From Pedobacter mucosus (GTDB lineage Bacteria > Bacteroidota > Bacteroidia > Sphingobacteriales > Sphingobacteriaceae), in the NCBI RefSeq assembly GCF_022200785.1, contig NZ_CP087585.1, forward strand, positions 434,001 to 498,000: a stretch of DNA of 64,000 nucleotides. The letters run 5' to 3'. Positions within the stretch are counted from its first letter, which is position 1. Each line of letters opens with the position of its first letter. The notes beneath the pieces were generated by a model, which was not told where the DNA came from, ran no database searches, and saw only the letters and a list, made by a program, of their open reading frames with translations. This document shows, one piece after another, positions 24,560 through 34,736 of this stretch. The position numbers were made by a program, and so were the translations under genes.

Positions 24560-27500
24560 ATGACAGATGATAAATTTTTTGAACCGAATCCTTTCGACTA
24601 TATTTTTAAGAATTTTAACTTAAAGGATTTAAGCGCAATTGTAATCTTAAAACACCTTAATCAGCAAATTCATACTGATACAAAAGGATTTTATAACCTA
24701 ACTCCAGAACAAATTGAAATCGATTTTGGCGCTTTTAGCAATAATGAATCAACAATTCCTTTTCCGGTTGTTCAGGTGCAACAGCACGAACATGATTTAA
24801 AAATCTCTTGTCGGTGTAGCAATCCAAAAAACAAACTTTGCGAACATCAGGCTCAGGTTTTATACAACATTTTAAATCGCCAGGATTTGCTTGTTTTTTT
24901 TGATGAAAACCTAAGGAAGCAGCGATTAAAAAAAATAGCCCGTGATTATGGCCTTGAAAACGAAAAGCATCTTGATGATTTATTCAATCTTAAATATGAA
25001 AACGGATTCGTAAATATCAAGCCTAAAATGCCTATACAGGCATTTAACTTGGAGGCCCAACAAAGTTTAAAAAACATTTTATTGCCTGCAGCTAGCAAAA
25101 ATCTTAAAATAGCGACAGCTAAGGATTTAAGTAAAATGATCATTGTCATTAGTCAGCATAAATATTACAGCAACTTAACGATAGATTTATTTGAAGCGGA
25201 GATCAGTAAAAGTGGTAAAGTTAAAAACCCTTTAAAAGCCATTAATCCGGCAGCATTGTTATTTAAAACTGAGGTTGCCGATGAGCTTAAGTTTTATAGC
25301 GGAGTAGCCTCTTTTCAGCAAAATTATGATTCAGATCAAACTGAAGCAGCACTTAATGCACTAAAGGCGATTGCTAAAAATCCATCAAATTTTCCTTTTT
25401 ATTTACATGATTTAAAAGTATCGACAACTATTCAGGCCTTGTCTATTAAGCCTGTGAAAGTGAATATTCTGGATGTAGATTTACGCCTTTCGGTAGATCA
25501 AAGGGACGAATATTTTGAAATTACAGGCAGGTTAAAGATAGAAGGTAAAACTTACGAATTGGATAACTTATTGCTGGTTCACCAATACTTTATTCAGCTT
25601 GCCGATCAACTTTATTTTATTGGTCGTTCAGATTTTCTTCGTGTTATAGGTTTTTTTAAAAAGCAAAGTAACCGTTTAATTCTTCATAAAACTAAATATC
25701 CAGAGTTTCAAAAAACCATTCTTATCCAGTTGGAAGGCAGTATTCAGGTAGATTATACCTACTTGAAATCCGCAACTAATGGCCAGATTGAAGAAAAGGG
25801 TTTTGATCTCGAATTGGAACAATTAATTTATTTATCAGAATCTGAAGAGTTTGTAACCATTACCCCAGTGATGCGTTATGGCAATCTAGAAATTCCGGTG
25901 CTGTCAAAAAAAACCATTCAGGCGCAGGATAAACTGGGGAACCTGTTTACATTAAATAGGAATGAAGATTTAGAATTGCAGTTTATCGCCAATATCATGA
26001 AACAGCATTCTTATTTTTATGAACAGGAAACAAACGATTCTTTTTATTTGCATCGTAAAAGATTTTTAGAAGAAGGATGGTTTTTAGAAGCTTTTGAGGC
26101 TTGGCGCAGTAAAGGCATTCATATTTTAGGATTTAATAAACTTAAAAATAATAAGCTAAATGAGCACAAGGCCGAAATTAATATTGAGGTTTTAAGTGGT
26201 ACAGATTGGTTTGAAACTAAGCTAAAAGTGAAATTTGGCAAACAAAATGTTTCTTTAAAACACTTGCATAAATCCATAAGAAATAAAAGCAAATTCGTTA
26301 TGCTCGATGATGGTACTCAAGGTATTTTGCCACACAAATGGATAGAAAAATTTAAAGATTACTTTAATGCGGGAGAAATTGTAGAAGACAAACTACTTAC
26401 TCATAAAATTAAATTTGCATCAATAAATAACCTTTACGAGGATGCTTTACTTGATGGCGAAGTTAAAAATGAACTTAAGATTTATAAAGATAACTTTAAT
26501 GGAATTGGTTCAATAAAAGACATTGAAGTGCCCGAAACTTTACTGGCAACTTTAAGGCATTATCAAAAAGATGGTTTAAACTGGCTTAATTTTCTTGATG
26601 ATTTTAACTTTGGAGCCTGCTTGGCGGATGATATGGGATTGGGAAAAACCATCCAGATTTTAGCCTTTATTTTATCGCAAAGAGAAAAAGTTGAGCACAA
26701 TACTAATTTGGTAGTTGTTCCAGCATCATTAATTTTCAATTGGAAAGCGGAAGTAGAAAAATTTGCACCTTCAATTAAAATAAAAACAATATATGGTAGC
26801 GAGCGTACAAAAATTACCAATGATTTCGATCAATATGAAATGGTTTTAACCTCTTACGGAACACTACTTTCTGATATTAATTTTTTAAAAGACTATCGAT
26901 TTAATTACATCTTTTTAGATGAATCGCAGAATATTAAAAACCCAGAATCTCAGCGTTATAAATCTGTCAGGATGCTTCAATCGAGGAATAAGGTTGTGTT
27001 AACAGGTACGCCGATCGAAAACAACACCTTTGATCTTTATGGACAACTTTCTTTTGCTTGTCCGGGGTTATTTGGTAGCAAACAACAATTTGCTGATTTA
27101 TATTCTACGCCAATTGATCAATTTAAAGACAATAAAAGAGCAGCTGAACTTCAAGAAAAAATCAGACCATTTATTTTACGACGAACAAAAGAGCAGGTTG
27201 CAAAAGAACTTCCTGATAAAACCGAAATAGTTTTGTATTGTGAAATGGGGGAAGAGCAGCGGGAGGTTTATGAAGCAAATAAAAAGGAAATTCAGGATTT
27301 TGTTTTAGGAAAGAATGAAGATGAATTGCCTAAAAATGCTATGCATGTGCTAAAAAGCATCACAATTTTAAGGCAAATTTGTAATTCTGCAGCTTTACTT
27401 GCCGATGGAAAATCATATGTGCAGGCATCTTCAAAAATTGAAGTCTTGATTGATCAGATTGTGAATAAAGTAGGAAAACATAAAATATTAGTTTTTTCAC

Positions 27501-27931
27501 AGTTTGTTTCTATGCTTGATTTGATCAAAAAACAGCTGGAAATTCGAAAAATTAAATTCGAATATTTAACAGGAAAAACCCGAAATAGAGGAGAAGTTGT
27601 AGAGTCTTTTCAGAAAAATGATGATATATCTGTCTTTCTAATCAGCTTAAAAGCTGGAGGAACAGGCTTGAATTTAACGGAAGCAGATTACGTTTATATT
27701 GTTGATCCTTGGTGGAATCCTGCTGTAGAAAACCAGGCGATTGATCGGGCTTATCGCATCGGACAGCATAAAAATGTGATGGCTGTCAGGTTAATTTGCC
27801 CAAATACAATTGAAGAGAAAATAATGAAATTGCAGGCTACTAAAAAAGATCTTGTTAATAATTTGATACATTCTGAGGGATCGTTGTTTAAAAGCTTAAC
27901 GAAAAGTGAATTATTAGGATTGCTTAGTTAG
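24560..27931 (+). CDS. SWIM-domain SNF2-family helicase-like ATPase
   Basis: 1123 residues. A SWIM zinc finger (C84-x-C86...C94-x-H96) lies near the N-terminus. A long middle region of unassigned fold follows, then the SNF2 ATPase. Motif I is ADDMGLGKTIQILAF near residue 687, motif II is FLDESQNIKNPES near 787 (DESQ in place of DEAH), with LTGTPIENNTFDLYGQL. The C-terminal half has LISLKAGGTGLNLTEADYV and DPWWNPAVENQAIDRAYRIG (motifs V and VI). It is likely a DNA- or nucleoprotein-remodelling translocase, target unknown. The gene follows the GntR regulator by 46 bases. Confidence 0.88.
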   Translation: MTDDKFFEPNPFDYIFKNFNLKDLSAIVILKHLNQQIHTDTKGFYNLTPEQIEIDFGAFSNNESTIPFPVVQVQQHEHDLKISCRCSNPKNKLCEHQAQVLYNILNRQDLLVFFDENLRKQRLKKIARDYGLENEKHLDDLFNLKYENGFVNIKPKMPIQAFNLEAQQSLKNILLPAASKNLKIATAKDLSKMIIVISQHKYYSNLTIDLFEAEISKSGKVKNPLKAINPAALLFKTEVADELKFYSGVASFQQNYDSDQTEAALNALKAIAKNPSNFPFYLHDLKVSTTIQALSIKPVKVNILDVDLRLSVDQRDEYFEITGRLKIEGKTYELDNLLLVHQYFIQLADQLYFIGRSDFLRVIGFFKKQSNRLILHKTKYPEFQKTILIQLEGSIQVDYTYLKSATNGQIEEKGFDLELEQLIYLSESEEFVTITPVMRYGNLEIPVLSKKTIQAQDKLGNLFTLNRNEDLELQFIANIMKQHSYFYEQETNDSFYLHRKRFLEEGWFLEAFEAWRSKGIHILGFNKLKNNKLNEHKAEINIEVLSGTDWFETKLKVKFGKQNVSLKHLHKSIRNKSKFVMLDDGTQGILPHKWIEKFKDYFNAGEIVEDKLLTHKIKFASINNLYEDALLDGEVKNELKIYKDNFNGIGSIKDIEVPETLLATLRHYQKDGLNWLNFLDDFNFGACLADDMGLGKTIQILAFILSQREKVEHNTNLVVVPASLIFNWKAEVEKFAPSIKIKTIYGSERTKITNDFDQYEMVLTSYGTLLSDINFLKDYRFNYIFLDESQNIKNPESQRYKSVRMLQSRNKVVLTGTPIENNTFDLYGQLSFACPGLFGSKQQFADLYSTPIDQFKDNKRAAELQEKIRPFILRRTKEQVAKELPDKTEIVLYCEMGEEQREVYEANKKEIQDFVLGKNEDELPKNAMHVLKSITILRQICNSAALLADGKSYVQASSKIEVLIDQIVNKVGKHKILVFSQFVSMLDLIKKQLEIRKIKFEYLTGKTRNRGEVVESFQKNDDISVFLISLKAGGTGLNLTEADYVYIVDPWWNPAVENQAIDRAYRIGQHKNVMAVRLICPNTIEEKIMKLQATKKDLVNNLIHSEGSLFKSLTKSELLGLLS

Positions 27932-27983
27932 TGTTTGTTTCCCGCAGATATAAGAAGAAAAGATCCGCAGATCTAAATTATAG

Positions 27984-28790
27984 TTATATTTCTATTTCAT
28001 ACTTATATTCCAAGAACTTAGGAACATTTACACTTTCTACAATTTTCCAGCTTTTTTTTTCCTTAAGAAAATAAGGCTCAATTAAGCCAGTTTCACTAGC
28101 TGCTTTGGTATAAAAATCTTTTTTAGCAGGATGATTTGGAGCGCAAGCATTGTAAATTCTACCGAATGCATGCTGCTCTAAAATGGAAATTGCTACTCCG
28201 ACAGCATCAGTTTGATGGATTAAATTTACAGGTGCTAAGCCATTCGGAATATCAGTTTTGCCTGCAAAGAACCGACCTGGATTCCGCTCAGGTCCAATTA
28301 ATCCCGCAAAGCGGATAATGGTAAAATTTTCAGGCGCTAAATTTTTAAATAATTTTTCGGCTTCTAAAACAACATGACCAGAATCTGTATCAGGGTGAGT
28401 TTCACTATGCTCGTTTACGCTTTTGTTTTCATCTCCATAAACGCTTGTGGAACTTATTAAGACAATGTGTTTGGAGTTATTTTTGGCTGCGTTAATGATT
28501 GATTCTATTTTTTTGGGATAATTTTTTAGTTCTATTGAATTCCGCTTGGGCGGAATACAGATAAACAAAACATCTGATTGAAAGAAATCAGAATCGGCAG
28601 GAATTGTATCACCGGTAAAGTTTATTAAATAAGGCGTAATTTTTTCTTGAGCTAGACTCTCAAATTTTTCAGGAGTTGTGGTAGAACCTTTAACCGTGTA
28701 ATTAAGTGTAATCAATTTTTTAGCGAAAGCCAATCCGAACCAGCCACAACCTAAAATAGAAACGGTTTTAATTTCTAGGGATTCATTCAT
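27984..28790 (-). CDS. NAD(P)-binding Rossmann protein, SDR/YeeZ-like
   Basis: 268 residues. N-terminal dinucleotide fold VSILGCGWFGLAFAKKL (G-x-G-x-x-G). Extended-SDR-type features follow (VLISSTSVYGDENKSVNE, FTIIRFAGLIGPERNPGRF, VNLIHQTDAVGVAISILEQ). The Y-x-x-x-K pair of classical SDRs is not clean, as in the YeeZ/NAD-dependent epimerase-like proteins. Substrate unknown. The next gene on the same strand, tdk, ends 39 bases upstream of its start, so they may be co-transcribed. Confidence 0.78.
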   Translation of the reverse strand: MNESLEIKTVSILGCGWFGLAFAKKLITLNYTVKGSTTTPEKFESLAQEKITPYLINFTGDTIPADSDFFQSDVLFICIPPKRNSIELKNYPKKIESIINAAKNNSKHIVLISSTSVYGDENKSVNEHSETHPDTDSGHVVLEAEKLFKNLAPENFTIIRFAGLIGPERNPGRFFAGKTDIPNGLAPVNLIHQTDAVGVAISILEQHAFGRIYNACAPNHPAKKDFYTKAASETGLIEPYFLKEKKSWKIVESVNVPKFLEYKYEIEI

Positions 28791-28828
28791 CGACTAAATT
28801 TTTCTTCAGGATTTAAATAATGAATAGT

Positions 28829-29410
28829 TTATCTTTTATCCAAGTGGTAACATGCCCTACATCTAGGCTCATAACTTTCTTTCTCACCCAGTAAAATTGT
28901 TGAGTCTGCAGCAGCCGTTCTGAAACTATATAATGCCGGATTTCCACAGCACATACACACCGCATTTACTTTAGTAACATGTTCTGCAATTGCCATTATT
29001 GCAGGCATTGGTCCGAAAGGCTTACCTGTAAAATCCATATCTAAACCAGCAACAATTACCCTAATGCCCTTTATGGCTAGCTTATTACAAACATCCGGAA
29101 GCTCATTATCAAAAAATTGTGCCTCATCAATTCCAACCACTTGAGTATTTGCTCCCAAAAGTAAAATTGCTGATGCGCTATCAACCGGAGTAGAATTTAT
29201 AGAATTTAAATCATGAGAAACCACGGCACTTTCATGATAACGGGTATCCGTTCGTGGTTTAAAAATTTCGACATTCAATTTAGCAATTTGAGCTCTTTTT
29301 AATCTGCGGATCAATTCTTCAGTTTTTCCTGAAAACATTGAGCCACAAACGACCTCAATACTTCCTGAAAATTCCCCTCTTCTTCTAAAATTTTGTTCGC
29401 TAAATAACAT
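28829..29410 (-). CDS. tdk: Thymidine kinase, type II
   Basis: 193 residues from the ATG at 29410; the 17 codons before it in the open frame do not fit the family. The P-loop is [20 protein letters not shown], the Walker B/lasso pair is [13 protein letters not shown] and [15 protein letters not shown], and structural zinc is supplied by [10 protein letters not shown] and PRCRACYH. This is the TK1-like family that phosphorylates thymidine and salvages it. It is divergent from the 29534 gene. Confidence 0.93.
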   Translation of the reverse strand: MLFSEQNFRRRGEFSGSIEVVCGSMFSGKTEELIRRLKRAQIAKLNVEIFKPRTDTRYHESAVVSHDLNSINSTPVDSASAILLLGANTQVVGIDEAQFFDNELPDVCNKLAIKGIRVIVAGLDMDFTGKPFGPMPAIMAIAEHVTKVNAVCMCCGNPALYSFRTAAADSTILLGEKESYEPRCRACYHLDKR

Positions 29411-29533
29411 GCTCAGTTCTTTCTCTTTTCTTTGTTGTGCTATAATTTTAAAACCGAACAAATATGATAATTTAGTGTTATTTTTGAATACATAGTTACC
29501 AACATAAATCAGCTAAAAATTCGTTTAAACTTT

Positions 29534-30682
29534 ATGATGAACCAACAAGATATATTTAAAAAGATCGGAAATATTTTATCAGAAATTAACGAGCAATATC
29601 AGTTTCTGGCTCAAAATCCAGATCAATTAAATGATCTAGAAGTTGAACTATTTCTTGCTAATGCTAATTTTCTTTCTGATCACGTTCAAATTGTAAAAAA
29701 GTTAAATGTTTTAAAGCATGAGACGAAACCAACTAAAGCAACTGATAACCTTCTTTTAGTTGAACAAAATACTATTGTTTTACCTCATCCTACCCAAAGC
29801 TTAGATAATAAAACTGAGGTTAACCAACAACTTAATGATGTTGCCAAGGCGGAAGAAGAGGAAGAAAGAATTGATGTTGAGCAAGAACAAGAGCAGTTGG
29901 ATAACTATAAAATTCATGAAATTACTGCTGAAAAGGTTCTAGAAAGAGATTTTTTTAAACCTGACCAAGACGATCATTCTTTTGAATTTGTTTTAGGTAA
30001 TCACGATGATGAAGATAAATTTGATTATGAGGCAAAGTCTGTAGAAGATATTTTCGACAGACCTTTAAGTAAAGCGGAGGAAGAAATTTTAGCGCAGAAG
30101 AAAAAAATTCACGATAAAGAAGATTCATCTATAGCGCCGGCTGACAATATTTTGGTGAATGAAGAGGATGAGATTGGTCCTGAACCATTTCTTATATCTC
30201 AGGAAGAGGAAGCTGTATTTACTGAGCCAGAAATACAGGCAAATGAGCCTATTGAAGCTTTAAGAAATGTTAATTTTGATGAGGATGTTATTTCGCCGCC
30301 TGTTGTGGAAGAAAAGCCAGCATTTATACCGCAATCGGTTCTTGTGAAGCCAATTGTTGAGGCCATATCTTCTAAACCAACTCCAAGCCTTAATGATTTG
30401 TTAGCAAAAACACATAATACTTCAAGTGAGCCAATAAAGGCACCTATTGCAGATTTAAAACAAGGTATCAGCTTGAACGAAAAGTTACTTTTTATTAAAG
30501 ACCTTTTTAACGGTTATAATCTTGCTTACTCTGAAGCTATTGAGATCGTAAATAAGATGAAGGGTTTTGAAGCTGCTGATAATTTTTTACAAAGTAATTA
30601 TGCCGTGAAGAACAATTGGGCTGCTAAACAGTCTACAGTAGATCAGTTTTATGAATTATTAAATAGAAGATTTGTAAGCTAA
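29534..30682 (+). CDS. Conserved acidic protein of unknown function
   Basis: 382 residues. The N-terminal 70 residues are helical (IFKKIGNILSEINEQYQFL, ELFLANANFLSDHVQIVKKL). The middle (about 100-280) is disordered and acidic, rich in Glu and Asp. The last 80 residues form a compact helical module (KLLFIKDLFNGYNLAYSEAI, GFEAADNFLQSNYAVKNNWA). Two ordered ends tethered by an acidic linker suggest an adaptor. TATTTTTG at 29479-29486 could be a -7 promoter element, but no partner is seen. The gene is divergent from tdk and precedes the 21-bp repeat array. I do not recognise a function. Confidence 0.7.
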   Translation: MMNQQDIFKKIGNILSEINEQYQFLAQNPDQLNDLEVELFLANANFLSDHVQIVKKLNVLKHETKPTKATDNLLLVEQNTIVLPHPTQSLDNKTEVNQQLNDVAKAEEEEERIDVEQEQEQLDNYKIHEITAEKVLERDFFKPDQDDHSFEFVLGNHDDEDKFDYEAKSVEDIFDRPLSKAEEEILAQKKKIHDKEDSSIAPADNILVNEEDEIGPEPFLISQEEEAVFTEPEIQANEPIEALRNVNFDEDVISPPVVEEKPAFIPQSVLVKPIVEAISSKPTPSLNDLLAKTHNTSSEPIKAPIADLKQGISLNEKLLFIKDLFNGYNLAYSEAIEIVNKMKGFEAADNFLQSNYAVKNNWAAKQSTVDQFYELLNRRFVS

Positions 30683-30745
30683 TATTTAGGTTTTTACAAC
30701 TTATTTATTTTAGCAGCATAAAAGTAGGTTCAAGAATTCAGACCC

Positions 30746-30927
30746 TTAATTACTTTTTACATAGGGTTAATTACTTTTTACATAGCGTTAATTACTTTTT
30801 ACATAGCGTTAATTACTTTTTACACAACGTTAATTACTTTTTACATAGGGCTAATTACTTTTTACATAGGATTAATCACTTTTTACATAGCCTTAATTAC
30901 TTTTTACATAGCGTTAATTACTTTAAC
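30746..30927. repeat. 21-bp tandem repeat array, 8 full units plus a partial
   Basis: Units at 30746, 30767, 30788, 30809, 30830, 30851, 30872 and 30893, each exactly 21 bases, then a 14-base partial at 30914. The consensus is TTAATTACTTTTTACATAG followed by SG; most differences are at the last three positions. The unit contains the palindrome TTAATTA and can be read as three 7-base sub-units. It lies in the gap between two convergent genes (the unknown protein at 29534 and rodA). There are no unique spacers, so it is not CRISPR. Confidence 0.95.
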
Positions 30928-30976
30928 CGGTGTCTTATTTAAGTAAGTGGTGGATAAGATTAGAGCTTTCTTGATG

Positions 30977-32242
30977 CTAAATAAAGCCCATTCTATTAGA
31001 ATCCAACTTTAAAAATATAAAAAGCAAAATAGTAAAGCTCCAAAGTGAAGATCCTCCATAACTTATTAATGGCAGGGGAATCCCGATTACTGGAATGATT
31101 CCTATCGTCATGCCGATATTTATAAATACATGGAAAAACAAAATACAAGCTACGCTATAGCCGTACACTCTTGAAAAAGTTGATCGTTGCCTTTCAGCAA
31201 GATTAATTAATCTGAGCAGTAAAAAAATATATAAGCCAATCACAACAAAGCAGCCTAAAAAGCCCCATTCTTCCCCAATTGTTGAAAATATAAAATCGGT
31301 GCTTTGTTCTGGAACATAACCATATTTTGTTTGTGTGCCTTGTAAAAATCCTCGCCCCATTGCCTGACCAGATCCAATTGCAATTTGCGATTGAATAACA
31401 TTATAGCCAGCACCTTTATTATCAGTTCTTAAACCGAGCATTAATTCTATCCGATCCCTTTGGTGAGGCGCTAAAACTTTTTCATAAGCAACTTTTACTA
31501 AAAATAAATAGCCGATTGCGATCAACGTGACCAAAACGGTTGAAAAAATAATTTTTTGTTTTCGTCTGTTGTTATAGATAAAAAGTCCGCCAATTGTGGT
31601 TAAAATAATGATTAAAATATACGTTGGAACTAAGAAGTCGGCAACGAATAAAACAATCATTCCTAACAATATCAATAAGAAATATCCTGATAATCCTTCT
31701 CGATATAAAGGGAACATAAATGCTAAAAATACGAGGGCAGAGCCAGTATCGGGCTGAAGCATAATCAATAATAAGGGTACTGAGACAATTAAGCCAGCGA
31801 TCATTATTGATTTTAAGTCCCTGAATTTGGGGTTAAATGTTCCAACATATCGAGCTAAAAGAAGTGCTGTTCCGAACTTTGCAAATTCTGCTGGCTGTAA
31901 TTTAAATGCCCCAATGGCTATCCAGGCTTGATTTCCGGCAACTTTATTACCAATAACTAATACCGCTAGGAGTAGTAAAACTGTGCCGCCATAAATAAAT
32001 GGGGAGAAAACATTAAAGAGCCGCCCATCAAATAAAAGAATAGATAAACCTAAAATTAAACCGGTTATTATGTAGATAAGTTGCTTGCCATAGTTACTGG
32101 CAAAATTAAATCCGACGGCTTTATCAGGATTATAAATGGAAGCATAAATATTAATAAAACCAATGGAACACAGCGCAATGTAGATTAAAACAGTAATCCA
32201 GTCTACATTAAAAAAGAAACGGTTTCCTTGCTGTTGCATCAT
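30977..32242 (-). CDS. rodA: Rod-shape-determining SEDS glycosyltransferase RodA
   Basis: 421 residues with about ten membrane segments. The SEDS core is present: MLQPDTGSALVFLAFMFPLY (the D-T-G motif), MGRGFLQGTQTKYGYVPEQS, and IIPVIGIPLPLISYGGSS. It polymerises lipid II glycan chains in the rod complex with PBP2. The start overlaps the mrdA stop by 4 bases, giving translational coupling. It is the last gene of the mre operon. Confidence 0.93.
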   Translation of the reverse strand: MMQQQGNRFFFNVDWITVLIYIALCSIGFINIYASIYNPDKAVGFNFASNYGKQLIYIITGLILGLSILLFDGRLFNVFSPFIYGGTVLLLLAVLVIGNKVAGNQAWIAIGAFKLQPAEFAKFGTALLLARYVGTFNPKFRDLKSIMIAGLIVSVPLLLIMLQPDTGSALVFLAFMFPLYREGLSGYFLLILLGMIVLFVADFLVPTYILIIILTTIGGLFIYNNRRKQKIIFSTVLVTLIAIGYLFLVKVAYEKVLAPHQRDRIELMLGLRTDNKGAGYNVIQSQIAIGSGQAMGRGFLQGTQTKYGYVPEQSTDFIFSTIGEEWGFLGCFVVIGLYIFLLLRLINLAERQRSTFSRVYGYSVACILFFHVFINIGMTIGIIPVIGIPLPLISYGGSSLWSFTILLFIFLKLDSNRMGFI

Positions 32243-34221
32243 AAAGCCGGATAATTTAATTTATTTTGGGTAGTAAACGTATTATTTAATATGAAAGGTC
32301 GGTTTTTCAGACTGTCACTAACCCGTTTTATAGAGTCTGCTCTTAGCAATTTAAGGCTATCTATTTTTCCTAATTTACCTTTTGACTTATCAATAATCGC
32401 TGGCAAAAGGTTTGTATTTGCAAAGCCACTAACCGTATAACCATTAGAACGTGGCTTGATGCTATCTGTTAAATATTTTTCAACTATAAAACTTGAAATC
32501 GGAGCCGCATATGATCCTCCGAAACCTCCATTTTCTACGATAACAGCAATTGCAATTTTAGGATTATCGCGAGGTGCAAAACCAATAAACACCGAATGGT
32601 TTTTACCGTGGGGATTTTGTACCGTACCCGTTTTTCCACACATGGTTATCCCTTGAATTTGAGATTCTTTAGCTGTACCATATGGCGCATTTACTGCTTC
32701 AAACATTCCTTGTATTACGGGCTCAAAATATTTTTCATCGACGCCTACATAGTTTTTAACTATATATTCTTTCTTTACTACATTTTTATCTCCGATACCT
32801 TTAACCAAATGCGGTTTCAAATAATATCCACGATTGGCAATTGCAGCCATCACATTGGCCATTTGAAGTGGAGTAGATGTTATTTCACCTTGACCAATGG
32901 CCTGAGAAATCACGGTTGTATAGCCCCAACGCTTTCCGTATAGTTTATCGTAATACTCGTTGGTGTAAAATTTACCTGGCTTTTCAAAAGGCATATCTAT
33001 ACCGAGTACTGTTCCAAAACCCCATTTAGAAATCGACTCGTGCCATTTTGCATAAGTTTCCCTTTGGTTTTTCATACCATTTTTAGTAATGATGTTTTGA
33101 AAAACATGGCAAAAATAGGTGTTGCAACTTCTTGCTATACCGCGTTGCATGTTTATAGTGCCATCGGTGTGCTCACATTTTACCCTATGGTTACCTGCCA
33201 TATAATAACCCGGACAGAAAAATGTTGTGCTTGGATCTATTGCTCCAGCTTGAAGCGCAACCAATGCATCAACAGGTTTAAAAGAAGAACCAGGAGAATA
33301 GTACCCTTGAATTGGTCGTACAATTTGTGGTCGATATGGATTACGCATTAAATCCATATACCCATTACCCCAATTTTTACCAACAAACTTGTTAGGGTTA
33401 AAACCAGGACTGCTTACAAATGCTAAAATTTCTCCTGTAGAAGGTTCTATAGCAACGATGGCACCAACTTTATTTTGCATTAACTCTTCACCGAGTTTTT
33501 GAATTCTTATATCCAAAGAAGAAATTAATCGATCACCAGAAATGGCGTTTATATCATATTTACCTTCAGCATAACTTCCTTGGGCAACATTGTGAACATC
33601 ATATAAGGTATTAATCACTCCACGTTCCCCGCGAAGAAAGTCTTCGTAAGCACGTTCCAATCCGCTTTTTCCTATAAAATCGCCTGGCTTATAATAACCT
33701 TCAGATTTTTCAATATCATCTTGACTAACCTCCTTAACCCATCCAAATAACTGTCCGCCAACACTATCAGGATAGTGCCTAACTGTTCTATCCTGCGTTC
33801 TAAAACCTGGAAAACGATACATAATTTCTTGTAAACGAGCATAACTCTCAACAGAAATTTGTCGTTCAAAAAATGTAGATTGATAATTTGATTGGGCTTT
33901 CGCTTTTCTAAATTTCTTACGAACATCCTGAACCGTGATGCCTAGTGCGTTTGCAAGTACAAGGGTATCAAAGGGCTTAACCTCATTTGGAATAACCATT
34001 AAATCATAAACAGGTTCGTTTTGAACGATAACCTTCATGTTCCGATCTAAAATTGCACCTCGAGCTGGATATTTATATATTTTTCTAAGCACGTTACTTT
34101 CTGCAGAAACGAATGCTTTATCACTAACAATCTGAATATAAAATAATTTCCCCAATAAAATTAGGGCAATTACAATAAATAATCCTTGAATAATATATTT
34201 TCGATTAAATAATTGATCCAT
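32239..34221 (-). CDS. mrdA: Penicillin-binding protein 2
   Basis: 660 residues. One N-terminal membrane anchor (YIIQGLFIVIALILLGKLFY), a dimerisation/pedestal domain, then the transpeptidase. Active-site motifs: SPGSSFKPVDALVAL (S-x-x-K), IARSCNTYFCHVFQ (S-C-N), and MCGKTGTVQNPHGKNHS (K-T-G). It crosslinks peptidoglycan during cell elongation with RodA. Overlaps rodA by 4 bases and mreD by 1. A C-terminal tail of about 60 residues past the catalytic domain is Lys/Ser-rich. Confidence 0.93.
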   Translation of the reverse strand: MDQLFNRKYIIQGLFIVIALILLGKLFYIQIVSDKAFVSAESNVLRKIYKYPARGAILDRNMKVIVQNEPVYDLMVIPNEVKPFDTLVLANALGITVQDVRKKFRKAKAQSNYQSTFFERQISVESYARLQEIMYRFPGFRTQDRTVRHYPDSVGGQLFGWVKEVSQDDIEKSEGYYKPGDFIGKSGLERAYEDFLRGERGVINTLYDVHNVAQGSYAEGKYDINAISGDRLISSLDIRIQKLGEELMQNKVGAIVAIEPSTGEILAFVSSPGFNPNKFVGKNWGNGYMDLMRNPYRPQIVRPIQGYYSPGSSFKPVDALVALQAGAIDPSTTFFCPGYYMAGNHRVKCEHTDGTINMQRGIARSCNTYFCHVFQNIITKNGMKNQRETYAKWHESISKWGFGTVLGIDMPFEKPGKFYTNEYYDKLYGKRWGYTTVISQAIGQGEITSTPLQMANVMAAIANRGYYLKPHLVKGIGDKNVVKKEYIVKNYVGVDEKYFEPVIQGMFEAVNAPYGTAKESQIQGITMCGKTGTVQNPHGKNHSVFIGFAPRDNPKIAIAVIVENGGFGGSYAAPISSFIVEKYLTDSIKPRSNGYTVSGFANTNLLPAIIDKSKGKLGKIDSLKLLRADSIKRVSDSLKNRPFILNNTFTTQNKLNYPAL

Positions 34222-34736
34222 TAGCGGGACGTTCTTTTATAGAAGATAAACTCTACCAGTAAAATAATAAGTAGCGTAAAGATACAACTTAAGCCGCATC
34301 TCATTAAGGTATAACCAATTTCAGTTAACCTAAATGTTTCTAAAAAGAAAAGCACTAAATGGTGGGCTATAACGCATAAAAAGGCGTAAAGCGAAAACCA
34401 TTGAAAGCCCATATAACTTAAAGATGGTTCGGGATCATCAATGGCATCTTTATTTAAACTTACAGAAATAAACAATATTCGAACAAAAGCTAAAACAACA
34501 CAGGCAGTTGCATGTACGCCCATGGTATCGTAAAAAGCATCTAAGGTTAAGCCGGTACCAAAAGCCAGGAGGTACAGTAAAATGTTTGGTATCCCAAAGG
34601 GAAGTAGCAAAAGAAATAATACATAAATAAATGGTGTAGAAAGATCGTAAAAGCCCATGTTTTTAAGCAAAAAGATTTGCACAAAAAGTAGGATAAACCA
34701 CCTTAAAATATTTACGATTACAATTCTACTATTCAT
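34221..34736 (-). CDS. mreD: Rod-shape-determining protein MreD
   Basis: 171 residues, almost wholly hydrophobic with about five membrane segments. The N-terminus WFILLFVQIFLLKNMGFYDL and the segment LYLLAFGTGLTLDAFYDTMG (the G-x-x-x-D...G pattern of MreD) fit the family. It belongs to the elongasome and links MreC to PBP2/RodA. It overlaps mreC by 8 bases and shares 1 base with mrdA. Confidence 0.88.
   Translation of the reverse strand: MNSRIVIVNILRWFILLFVQIFLLKNMGFYDLSTPFIYVLFLLLLPFGIPNILLYLLAFGTGLTLDAFYDTMGVHATACVVLAFVRILFISVSLNKDAIDDPEPSLSYMGFQWFSLYAFLCVIAHHLVLFFLETFRLTEIGYTLMRCGLSCIFTLLIILLVEFIFYKRTSR

Noticed and set aside
30746..30927. CRISPR array
   Set aside because: Units are contiguous 21-base repeats with no unique spacers and no cas genes nearby.
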